From Ceratothoa steindachneri (Eukaryota > Arthropoda > Malacostraca > Isopoda > Cymothoidae), in assembly GCA_963969495.1 (NCBI GenBank), contig OZ018325.1, positions 204,130,739-204,194,738 of the forward strand: a stretch of 64,000 nucleotides of DNA, written 5' to 3'. The notes under the pieces are model-generated. The model saw only the letters and a program-made list of their open reading frames with translations. It did not search any database and had not been told where the DNA came from. Shown here piece by piece: positions 48,301 to 60,300 of the stretch (the first letter of the stretch is position 1; each line of letters opens with the position of its first letter). The position numbers and the translations under genes were made by a program.

Positions 48301-51300
48301 CGGAGTATGTGCAACATAGTGTTCTCCAGGTAAGCATGCTCAACACTACTTTGTTTATAGAGCCCATAATTACTTTTTCACGACACATCTTACTCCCTGC
48401 TCTTTTGATGTAGACAACTTTTCTATCTGGGTGGCGTAGGCCACCACCCTCCTGCAGCAAGCCTTCTCTTCAATAGTAACTCATGCCTCAGTCACTGAAT
48501 TCACCTTTTGCCTCCCTAAAACAATTGCCCTTACTTTTACTCCACCTAGATCGCATCACACGATCCATGTTACTTTTTCTGGATCACTTAATTTTGTCAT
48601 GCATCCTAAATTCTTAAACCTCATATTTGACCAACACATGGCGCAGTGGTCTCAAGTCGAAGACCGTATGACAAGATGCGCTCCCCTTCTCGTTCTTATG
48701 GCTTCTTTATGAAACAACACAAGGGGTGGGGGTGGGTGACAAAGCACCCTCCTCGATATTCACAGGTTATTTCTTCTGCAACACTGAATTTGCTTTACCA
48801 GCTTCACAAGTGGGGGCCTTTGCCTTGCGATAGGAGCCTTCCTCTCTTCCCCTGTGGCCTTTTTTTAGGGTGAAGTAGGCTTCCCTTTCCTCTCGCCCCC
48901 CCCTCCCCAGCGATGAACAGTACTTCCGTTTCTACATTAGGTTCCTTCATATACACTCTTCATATACCCCACATGTAGCTCCCCTCTTACAGATGGAGTT
49001 GGCCTCCCTCTCCGTTGCGTCGGAGAGCGCCCATGCTGCCACCCCCGTACCCTAGACCCGCCAAAATGCTCGGCCCTGTGAACCTTGCTTGTGTGGCACT
49101 AAGGAACAACATTTAGCTGTGGCTTTGCTCAGCCTTTTTCAATAGCATCTTAACATTCACCATGGGCTAATTCCAGGTTACACCGATTGGTTAAAAATTA
49201 ATGGTGGAATTGCTGCATTTCTTCACTTGTATTTTGTGATCCACATTTCCATTTTTAGCATCCATTCTCTCAAGGGCAGAACTTGTAACCATCAAGCTCG
49301 CTTTACACGCTGTCAAACTCCAGCCCTCGTGTTCTTGTACCATCTTTATGGTCATGTTAGCCACTCCAGCGACTGTTACCTCGCCATCCCGTAGCCTTAG
49401 AAAGCCTGTAAGCCATATATCTATCTTTTCACTGCACGTTTATCATTTTGTTGGCTTCTTGGCCACTCGAACATCTAAGGTAATGAAATGGCCGACAAGC
49501 TAGAAAGGCTGCTCTCCACGCTGCTCGATCTTGTCATGCAGATTCTGTCTTTCACAGTCATTATCTGCCACTCATTCTTAAATTGGTCACAGAGGACTAG
49601 GAGTGAGACTGGCATATTCATAGCCATGTAATGTCTAGTGGAAAATCACAATCTTGCAAGACTTGCCTCGATCCTTTTGGAATAGTATATTTATATTTTC
49701 CTTATCTGCCCCGTGCTACTGTACTGATTGAAAGAAATACTTTGGTTTCTACCCCACTCTTGCTTCCCTCCTTGAAGATTCTCTCCATGTCATGACTGCA
49801 ATTCTACAATTCTTAAAGGATGCTGACCTCGCAGCAATGATGTTTTAGTCATCTTTCTATACATTTATCTGTTTTATCCAATCTTACCCATTCTTATTTC
49901 ATTTGCTCTCTCCCCTAGCCGACAGACTGTGTCCCTTGCTGCATTCCAGCTTTTTAGCCTTTATATGATGTTATCCATTCTTATCTTATTTGTTCTCCCC
50001 TTTTATCTATGGTGTACATTTTAGCCTATGTATTATATACTTTTATCCGGAAGAATATAATACAATTTAAATCAATGCGCCTGTATGGTGAAAAAAGCCT
50101 TAAATTCAATTCATGGAGGTACAGTTTTTTATCGTTATGCATCAAAGGCTTTCCCGAGTAACTCCCGCGTGATAAAGGAGGGTTTTTATTTCTGGGTCAA
50201 TAAAATAGCATTTAAGAGATAATTTGGATCCAGGGAAGTATTGTTGTGCATTGAGGAGTCTGGTTTCCAGGTGGTAGGATCCCTTGGAGTACTTCTGTGT
50301 ATTATTCCATTGGAGTTCTGCATTTGTTTCACAGACGATGTCATGTCTCTTGAATATAGTGGCAAGGAGGTCTCTGGGTTTTGTGTGATGTTGACAAAAG
50401 AGTCGGCGGACCTCGAGTGGCTCTGTTTTAAGACGTTAGTTAATTTGCTCCGTCGCTTGGAACGCATCGTTAGTGAAGTGTCAGCGGATGTACTGCCTAT
50501 AGGTGTGCTTAGCTGGTGGATTCGTAAGATTGCTTGAATAAAGTGTATGTGAGTTAATTGTGCCAACCGTCTCTTTTCAAACGTGGGCTCGGTCTTCCTA
50601 TTGGATAATGAAATTTACATGAAGGTTAGTATAAGAAGCCAGTGAGCACCAGGGGACAGTCCTAGTTGAGGTATGTGGCTGATTATTATTGTATTTTGAC
50701 ACCAACCAGGGATCATAACCCTTAGTGGTTCCGCATCCTGTGTTTGAGAGAAAAGGGGCTGACGAGGAGCAAGTGGATGATAGGTGTGTATTAGAAGGTT
50801 GGGGGATGAACCCTAACCTGACAAGAGGCTACAGAAAATGGCATCCTACCGCTATGATCGGCCAATCGCCATAGAAAGATCATTGACATAAAGGGGTGGG
50901 AGGGGGTTAGTAATTTCAGTGGTATAGATGCACGCCGACCCCACATTGCAGGAAAAAACAGTTGAGGATGATGATTTCCAGAGGCCAACATAATCCTCAC
51001 GGCCCACACCTTTCTTTCTCAGGGTGTGATCCGTCTCCAGTTGATCGAAGCCCAGAATTTGCTGAAGAAAGACATTGGCGTTCTGGGAATGGGTAAGAGT
51101 GATCCGTACTGCATTATCCGCCTCGGTGCCCAGAAATTCCAGACGAAGACCATCAACAACACTGTCAATCCCCGGTGGAACTTCGTGTGCGAGGTTGGTT
51201 TCATTCGGTCTTTGTGCCCTTGGTTATATCCCTAAGATGAAGGTTTAGGATCTTCAGATACTTGGATCCTGTGAAATTGATGGGTTTATACCAGGTTGCG

Positions 51301-54300
51301 GCTAAGCAAAGTGAATTTGTATAGGTAATTTAATTGTTTTGATGTTACTGTTTATGGAATAATGATGCTTAGAAAAGCTGTTAATGCTCCCTTTTCCACC
51401 TCCACGTCCTGTATCATTATTTTTTTTAGGGGGAGAGGGTTGCAATAGGTAGTGTAATAGTTAATATTAATGCTAAGTGAATTATTAAATTAAGATGCAA
51501 ATGTGGCCTTGTTTTTTGTTCCTTGAATAAACACACCCCAGTTTTGTTTTATAATCCTCGGATCCTTCCATTAATGCCTGTGTTATGCTATCATTTAACC
51601 TATTTCAGATGAATTTAACTTGTTTTTGTAACCATTTTCCATAAGATAACTGGCCTTGGTTTGGATTCCATTGGTGCATCCTCCCAATTTGGATGTTTGA
51701 AGGGTTTCTTTCATAGTTTTTCTATGGCTTTCTGAACCAGGAGTGTTCTTAAGTATAAGGGGAAGAGGGGTGTATTTGTCAAGGTCTTTATTGTTTTTGA
51801 GAAGGGGTTGTGGTTGATTTTGAGCCAGGGGGAAGTAATTATCTGAAGATAAATTACGTTGTAGTCTATAATTCATCAGTTGTCTCTTGGAGATGTTCTA
51901 GTCCCTTGCCAAAATCCGGATTTTTAAAAGTCTGAATCTGGAAATTGGCCCCTTTTGTTCCCTGTTGAGGCCAAGTTTACTGTATGCATTCCCACCCTTG
52001 TGCTCCAGTACCTGTCGGATGAAACGTCGGGACAATCGCTCATGTTCGAAATCTTTGACCTTGATGACGGACCCGCGAAAGATGAGTTTCTTGGGAGGTG
52101 AGGATGACGTCACATTCCATGATTGCAGTCGCGTCACCCCCTCGGAGACTGCAAAATTGCTTGTTGCTTATTCATTTCTTGTCTTACTGTATGCTCTACG
52201 TCACTTTTCTCTCGTCTTGGTATCTAGCACCACATTAGCAAAATGTCAAGTTGAAGTTTGTCAGTAGATTGAAGATACTACATAAGTGGGTTATAGTATA
52301 TTCTCAAAAAGAATTATGGTCCATATTTTGTTCTCGTTATCTTTTACTCTATCTTCCTTTTATCTTTATCATTTACTCTCCTTTGTTTTTATCTGTTCAG
52401 TTTCTTTTCAACTTCAGTATGATGCATGTCACGTATCTTTACTTTCTTTTTCTCTTTACTTGCCCCGCCCCAGCCGCTACTAAAACCAGCTTCCAGGTAA
52501 CTCATTTCTACCTTTCACAGGACCTCACTCGTCATTCGTTCGCAGTACTCATAGCCTTACACACGACCTTACATGTAACCCTCCTCTACTGCATTCACTT
52601 GTCTGGCTCTATCAAACACTTCCTCACCTTCTCTCGGTATCCGCGAATGTTGATTGATGGTCTTCGCAGCCGTCGGCAATTGTGATCAGACGGCAGCACG
52701 TTACGTTCGAATGTTGGTGCTACTATTTTAGTCCTTTGCAGTCTTATGAAAATGATGACTTTCTCGGGAGGTAGTGTCGAATCCTTAAGAAGGTGATGCA
52801 TGGTTTGATTCCGTTTTTCTGTGCTTCGTTTTTGTTGATTTTGAACAAACCTTGTGGAAGTTTTTGGCTCATTCATCATGAGTGATTGTTCATTCCGATG
52901 TGGTGCTTCTCAGTTATTATTAACACTGAAAGCGAGTAATGTTTTTTTTATTTGATCCTTGTATTTCCTAACTGAGAATTGTTTGATCTGTTACATTATG
53001 GATTTAGCTGGGTTGTAAGTGTCGGATTTTCCTTATTATCAGACATAAGGGCACTTATAATGAAGGTTGGATTACTTTTTTTTCGGTTTATATATATTTT
53101 CATTTCTATACATAATTGTGAGTAGGTTATTCCAACTTTTGAAAAATTTTGCAAGTCTTCTTGGATAACTTCGTACATCTTTAGCAATTCTTGTGTATAT
53201 TTGAACCTTTAATCAAATGATTATAATTATTGATTAAATACATATATGGCCACTAGTAATTGCCTAGTTATGATTTTTTCACGTTTCAGGTTTCTGTTGA
53301 ATCAAGTGTGGGTTTCTTTCTTGTATTGCATGTTAAGATTTCTATTTTTCCACTTACAAATTTGCTCCTTCAGGTGTTGAATGTGTCATGCGTCTTGACA
53401 ATGTAATTTTAGAGCTTACAAGGTGTGTGGTCCCTTGTTACCTTTGATCTCTTATCATTCTTGTTCATGCATTCAGTTTATTCATTTTTGTTCCTCCTTG
53501 ATTAAATATTAGGTTCTTTCACTGACAACAACTTTTTGATAGGCGAGATGCTGCCGTTTGATTGTAGCAAGGAGTAGAAAGTGAAATGGGTTTTTTAATT
53601 CACTAAGCTAGTCACACACAATTGTGTCCTTTTTCCTACTCAAGCACCATTTTGATATTCCATGAAGGCTGAGTACTTTTAGAGGTGTTAATTTAGGAAG
53701 GAAATGATGAGAGTTTGATTTTGGGGTGTCTGGAGATTTGTGATGATGGGAAAGATTTTATTTAACAAAGATGATTCATGCTGGAGAAAAAAAAATTTGC
53801 TTTGTATTCTTTCTTTCTTCCAATCCTTCTCCACCCTGTATGTCTTTGTAATCAAACTAAGATGAGCTGCCTTCGCTCTAGGCCATTTGCGAAGTGACTC
53901 GACGCCAGACCATACCTATAGAGTGTTGGGATTGGGATGCCAATATCCCAGGAGCGAAAAAAGATGATTATCTTGGAAGGTACAGCTAGTTAATACCACT
54001 CAGAAAAGTGCTTGCATGGGACTGTATTTATTTTTGTTCTCCCCAACTTTCCTCTTCAGTATTAGATGGGTGACCTGCATTGTTCAGATTTTGCATAAGT
54101 TTTTGCTTGAAATCCAGTTTTGAGCATTCCCAGTGGTGCATTCGTCAAACTATCTTCATTACATCCATAAACGCCATTGTAAAAGCATTTTGAGGTGTGA
54201 TTTATTCAGAGTTCATAACTGACCAAATAGAAGAATTTGCTGTGATCTAATTTTTTTAAGTGTAATTTTGGCTTTCTTGTCTAACTTGATTTTGAAGTAA

Positions 54301-57300
54301 CAAAATTGATTTAAATTGTTAATAATTGGTATTCTTATGAAATAGTGGTTTAGAAATCTAGTTAGATCTCTAGGCATCACCTGGAAATTTACTTTTCATA
54401 TTTAATTCTAGAAATAAAAAAATAAATATTTAAAATCTGAGAAATTATTCAAATTGCTGACTTTAATGATGGTCAATTTTTGGGACCATATATTATGGCA
54501 AGTGAAGTTCGGCTGACTACCCCTCCAGTAGGAATTTTCACATCTGCTTCACCTTTGGAATAGTGCACTGGTTTTCTTTTTATGCCACCTCAACACATTT
54601 TATTTTCACAATTGCTTAGAATTTTTAGAGGGGAAAGTTTATCTCATTATTTTCTAAGGGCAGTAAAGTATTTAGTTGTAAACCAATGAAGATTAGTACC
54701 TATTGCTGTATTAGTTTCATTCTTAGTACTTTTAGTTCTCCAGGGAGAGCTTGCTTAGCTTCAGGCATGACATTTAGTCTCTCCTACGACAAATTTTTGC
54801 TTGAAATAGGTTTTAATCCATTGTTGAATTTTATATTTGAGAGGCTCATTCATCCTGTTCCTTTCTTTATTGAAGTGTCTATATTGTTGTTTGGGAACTG
54901 TGGAGCCTTGATCTACCTGCTCTTTAATACTTTTTTGTATTCAGTTTTCTTAATCTAGTAGCTGTGTTGTTCAGTGATGAGACTTTTTTTAGTCAAGTTT
55001 TAACTTCTGATAATAGCTTGTCTCCAGATTGACTTGTCTTCTTTAAAATTTTAACCTGTGAATACACCGGGACTTCAAAATGCATTTCTTTGTGGAAATT
55101 CTTCTTTGGTTTAAGTTGTATTATTAGATTGTTTTTAACTTATTTGGCATCTTTTCTGAAATACATTGTAATAAAATAGTTTTTAAAGTCTTGTCAAGAT
55201 TTCTAGCATCATAAAATTGTTTAATAATTGCAACTACCATTTGATTCCTTAAAAAAATACAACCATTTATCACATTGTGTAGTCCATCATTTGTCTTACA
55301 ACACAACTGGTTTTGAAGGAATGGGTAATATTAACATTTCTCATGCACTAACATCTTCTTGTAGCCTTTTGTCATAGAGTTGTTAACTACATAGTTAAAA
55401 CCGATCCTCAGTTCTTGCATGCATTTCAGTTTCCTTGCTATTCTGACTCTATTGTCGCTGCAGATAAAATCTCCTTTGTAGTCTTTGATTCCGATCTAGT
55501 ATCTCAGGATGATATGCTGGATGGCAGGTAAGATCCTTCTGTTTTTACCTGGAGAGAATATTTCCCTTTGTATAAACTTTTATAGTTATTTTATGTACCT
55601 GTACTTAATATTTTGGTAAATTTATCGATTAGAAAATATTTAAAATATTTTATCATTCTTTTTTCCATACCTAAGGGCTAATTTGGATGTGCAGTCAATC
55701 AACTCTGCTGGAGTTGTTGATATGGTGAGGAAAGCCTTTTTTTCTATTTACATAAGCTTATAAGAAATTATAGCCATTTGGGTTTTTTTAGAGATTTTCA
55801 GTTCTCACATTTAGTCATGTCATACTTTATACTGAATTTTGTTAAGGGAGTAATAATTTATTATATTATTATTTGATGAGAAAATTTTTTTGGGCAAAGA
55901 CTCTGAGATGATATTGTATATTCTAGTAGACAAAAAGCTTCTTCAGTTGATGTTGAAAGTTCATCATTGAGTACTTATATATTGTACCATTCATAATCTT
56001 AAGAATATGGCATCCCTTATTGCTTTAAGAAAATCTGTTTGCATTTTTTTTCATGTCCATTTTGAGTAATTTTTTTTTTCTTATTAAAGTGGGTTCCACT
56101 TTCCGAAGCTAAGTCGGGAAGACTTCATATCCGCGCAACTTGGCTTGATCTTTCATCAGTGATGGGAACGTTGGATGAGGTATGCCTGATTTTATTTTGG
56201 CTATCAACTTTCTGTTGGTACATCAGTCACATATCAATAATTTTTCCAAAAGATTTTAGTGTTTTAATGTAGTAGATTCAATTATTATTTGATTATCTTG
56301 AATTATTTTTTATAGATGTATTTGTTTTAACCAATGAGTCTTTCCAAGAGACCATCCTGGCAGATTGCACAATTCCCTGTTTTTTTCCATACCTCTGCCT
56401 CCAGAGCATTGCGCTACTGGAAGTGCTGCTGTTTAGTTTATGTGAGGATCTTTTGTCTCACCGACAGAGCTTGAAGCCACAGGGTGGGGTTGGTTTCCCC
56501 CACCACCTGGTATGTGAGGCTATAAGCCATGGCCGATTTGCATATAATTTGTTTTAAGTGACTCGGAGAGCAAGCACCTTGATTGGCTTTAAAGCTTTGG
56601 TATCACTTGTCTGTAGTATATACCACTCCGTGGTTGCTGCTGTATGGGTTCATGTAAGAACCAATTTCTGATGGTTTCTGCCTACACAAAACTCTTAGCT
56701 TCGTCACAAGCTCGCTGTCTATTGGAGGATGGGCTATATGTACTCCAGTGGGGGTAGGTAGCTCCTACACACATCATCATACACACAGTCAATCACAAGA
56801 CAGATATCATTTTCTTTTCCATCTTTACACAACACCCCACCTAGGTGGAGGATGGATACATCCTCCCAACCGAGTGCCACTAGGGAAGGCCTGGTTCACC
56901 GTTGAATTGAACTCTTTGCCAAGATTTAGTGAAGCTAGTGCGGTCCCGCTTTCCTTCTAAGCACCCCTTTTTTTCTAAGAGTATTTCCTCATTACCCTAC
57001 TTATGTATCTACATTTAAGGACAGTTTGCTACCTCATGCCCTGTCAGAAGAGAGGCTATTGAACCTCAATAAACAACTCCCTTTAATGTCTGCAGGTTGA
57101 GAGAGACTAGGACTTGAGAGGTCCTTGGCATTGGGGCGTGAATATCAGTTTTACCCCAATGATCTCAGGTCCTGGCTCCAAGTCTGCCACAACTGACTTT
57201 CAGATCTTGGCCTTCCTGTGGACGATGAGTACAAGGAAGTCCACCCTGCCTCTGGCTGCTCAGTTGGGATTGACTGTCCATTGGGCAACTTCTGTTCTGT

Positions 57301-60300
57301 GTGCGTTGCTGCACAGGGGCAAACGGCGCTCTAATGACCCTAGGTTGGAGACCCGAAAACTAAAAAAAACAAAAAAAACGGAGATGGGATAGGTGGGAGT
57401 GGCTGGACGCGGTATATAACCACCAAATCTTTTCTTTTTTTCCTTGGACTACACCCCAATTAGAAAATACTAACCCGACCTTGGTGTTGATGCTGGGTGA
57501 TGAAAACCATGACACCACCACTTTGACTGAAGAGGTTCCCTACAAACAATTTTTCTGGGGCAAAATGGCTAGTCATTTGCCATCTTTCGAGCATCCTTCA
57601 TCCACCTATTAAGAGCACCCCCCCTCCATCATCCGCTGTATTTTCTCACTCTCAACCTTCTATCAATATGGAGTTTACTCCTCTATATCTATGGGTGAGG
57701 TGGCTTTCTCCAAATTTCCTTCTTTGGAGTCGCCCTCTTATGACTTTACTTCAGTACTAGCGGCGGCCCCTCTTTCTCTTTCACAGAAGTGGGCCAAAAT
57801 GGTAGCAAGCAAGTGGCTCAAGATTGACTGGTCCCCATGAGAGTACCTCATTAGGGTGGACTGCCTTAAAGGGGCTTGGGTTGGCGAGACCCATCGGGTC
57901 GTACCCCATAACATTCTATAAGCGTGTGTCATGAGTTTGTTTATGTTCTGGCATGTAAGGTAGCTCGTATATTTTCAAGAAGGAGGTCCTGGCCGTTCAT
58001 CCTGCAGCACGACTCTTTCAAAGAGGCCAAGAAATTGGTTCTCTTGGTTTTGTTAGGAGATGGTGCACCATCGGTTAGAGCGCTCCGATGAACCGTCCTG
58101 CAAAGACCGCTTGATGCCCTAGGCTGTATGCCACATGTTGTTTCAATGTCCTAGTTGGTGGAGCTTCGTGCGCACTACTGGTCTTGATACCAGGACGAGT
58201 GGAAGCCCCCCTTCCACTTGAGATGGACATAGTCCCTGAGGTGACCCAGCCCCAGATGGCAGGATCTTCCATAGGTCGAACCAGGGTTCGCTGCCAAGCG
58301 CAGAACCCAAGTCCACCCCTGTGCAAGCTTCTCCTCAGATGGCTTGGGCCTACGAGGCCTTAGAAGGAGAAGAGGGATCTCCTCCCCTGGCTGGTGCCCC
58401 TGTGACAGCCAAGAGCTTTTCCATTTCAGAGAAAGATCTTGCTGGGGCTGGTCCATCTGGCCTAGGGGCTCCTACCGGCGGAGGAGTGAAGCGGGTTCAT
58501 TCACCGCCCTCCTCTCCTAAGAAGAAAAAGCACAGGAAAAAGACTTGGGGCTCCTCTCCCTCCGCGGGAGCCACGGGGACGGACGGGTCCGCTGTCGTTT
58601 TGGTAAGCGACAAAGCCAAGATCGGCACGTCCGCTCCCGGTGCTCTTCCGGGTGGTTAGTCCCTGACGAAGACCAGAACTGCGCAAAGCGGAGCCTCGAT
58701 TACGTCGGGGCCTCCTCATTCAAAGGTTACCTGGCGTTTTCGAGCCCGTTGGCTTCAAACGCTTCCTCGTTATTTGCACCACGGATGGCAGCATGTTGGC
58801 CAAGGGCAACATGATCCATCAGGGGATAGCTCTTGCTAGCGTGATTGGTAGAGAGCCGAAGGTGAGCCGTTTCTCGGACGGGAGCCTTCTGGCGAATGAG
58901 TCGACGGTGAGTGACGCCGCACTCTACCATAAACTTCGTGAAAGAAGTGGTGTATGCTAGGGAACTCGTGGCCTACTCCATAGATGAAATCAGCTTAGAG
59001 CTGGCCGACCATGGAGCGGTCAAAGTCGAACGTGTGATGAAAAAACAAGAGGGACCTCGAGACCCACCCCGACACTCTTCGTCACGTTCGACTGTGACAA
59101 GCTCCCCGAGTCGGTGGGTACCGGTTGGTATCGCTACCGCGTGAAGTCATTCATGCCACTTCCGCAGAGGTGCTACTACTACTGGACAGCGGAGGCCATC
59201 TGTCTTCTGCACAGTGCGGCTTCCGCAAGTTCCACTCCACGTCGGATGCTCTGCTCCGACTGGAAAATGCCGTCTGCGAGGCCTTCCTTCGTAAACAGCA
59301 CTACGCCACGGTGTTTTTCGAACTGTAGAAGGTTTATGATTATCAATAGCGATACGGTATCATGGAGACTCTCCCCACGATGGGGGCGAGGGGACGCCTC
59401 CCAATGTTTATATCTGAATTTTTGCGAGATCGTCGATTCCGCGTACGGGTGAGGGAGGCCCTCTCCGGCCCAATGGAGCAGGAAGAGGGTGTCCCGCAGG
59501 GAATGTCCTCAGTGTCGCATCAACGGCATCACCTCGGTGCTGCCGTAAGATGTTCTCGCTACGCTCTACGTGGACGACTTTTGATCTCTTTTGGCGCGGC
59601 CCAGATGCCAACTCTGGAGCGTCGACTCCAACAGGCATTGAACCGCGTCTCTCGCTATGCCGAAGCGCACAGGTTTCAGTTTTCTTTGGCCAAGACTAGG
59701 GTGGGGCACTTCTTCCGCCATCCACGGCTCCACCCCGACCCAGATTTGTTTCTTAATGGTGTGCACCTAGAAGTGGTCGAATCGCACCGTTTCCTTGGTC
59801 TTGTATTTGACCGACGCCTCACCTGGGAGGCTCATATTCGCAGCCTTAGGGTCTCTTGTACCCGCGCCATGGATGTTCTTCGCTCCGTGACGTTCAGCGC
59901 TTCGGGTGCTGATAGTGCTACTGCCTTACTTTTTTTATCAATCCTTTGTTCGTTCTAAGCTCGACTACGGATGCGAGTTTTATGCATCCACAGCCAAGCG
60001 TTTATTGCGGAAGGTGGACTCGATTCACCACACCGGCCTTGGCCTTGCGACCGGTGACTTCCGCACTTCCCCCATTGAGAGCCTGTTGGTCGATGCTGGG
60101 GAGATGCCACTCGCTCGACGCGAAGTACAGTGCATCACTCGCCTATACGCGCGAGCCCGGCGCCTCTCTCAGTCGCCAACAGCTCTCACTGCATCCGCAG
60201 CTGATTTCGACGGTGTCTATGCCGCCGAGAGACGCCAGTCATACCCTAAGCCCTTTGGTTTTAGGGCAAGGAAACTCCTTCGAGAGCTAGGTATAGCTCT

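Noticed and set aside
50241..50537. 98-codon ORF as a missed host exon
   Set aside because: No E-Syt sequence is missing between 38528 and 51023 (SMP end joins C2A start in phase), and the frame has no recognisable motif.
53374..53422. Possible fourth alternative E-Syt exon (AG/GT-bounded, 49 bp)
   Set aside because: In phase 0 it hits a stop, and in no phase does it encode a C2 loop; the splice-like borders are probably chance.
59125..59328. Gag-RT fusion protein at the ORF1/RT junction
   Set aside because: The junction is explained by insertion of a 5'-truncated copy with a target duplication; ORF1 resumes after it.
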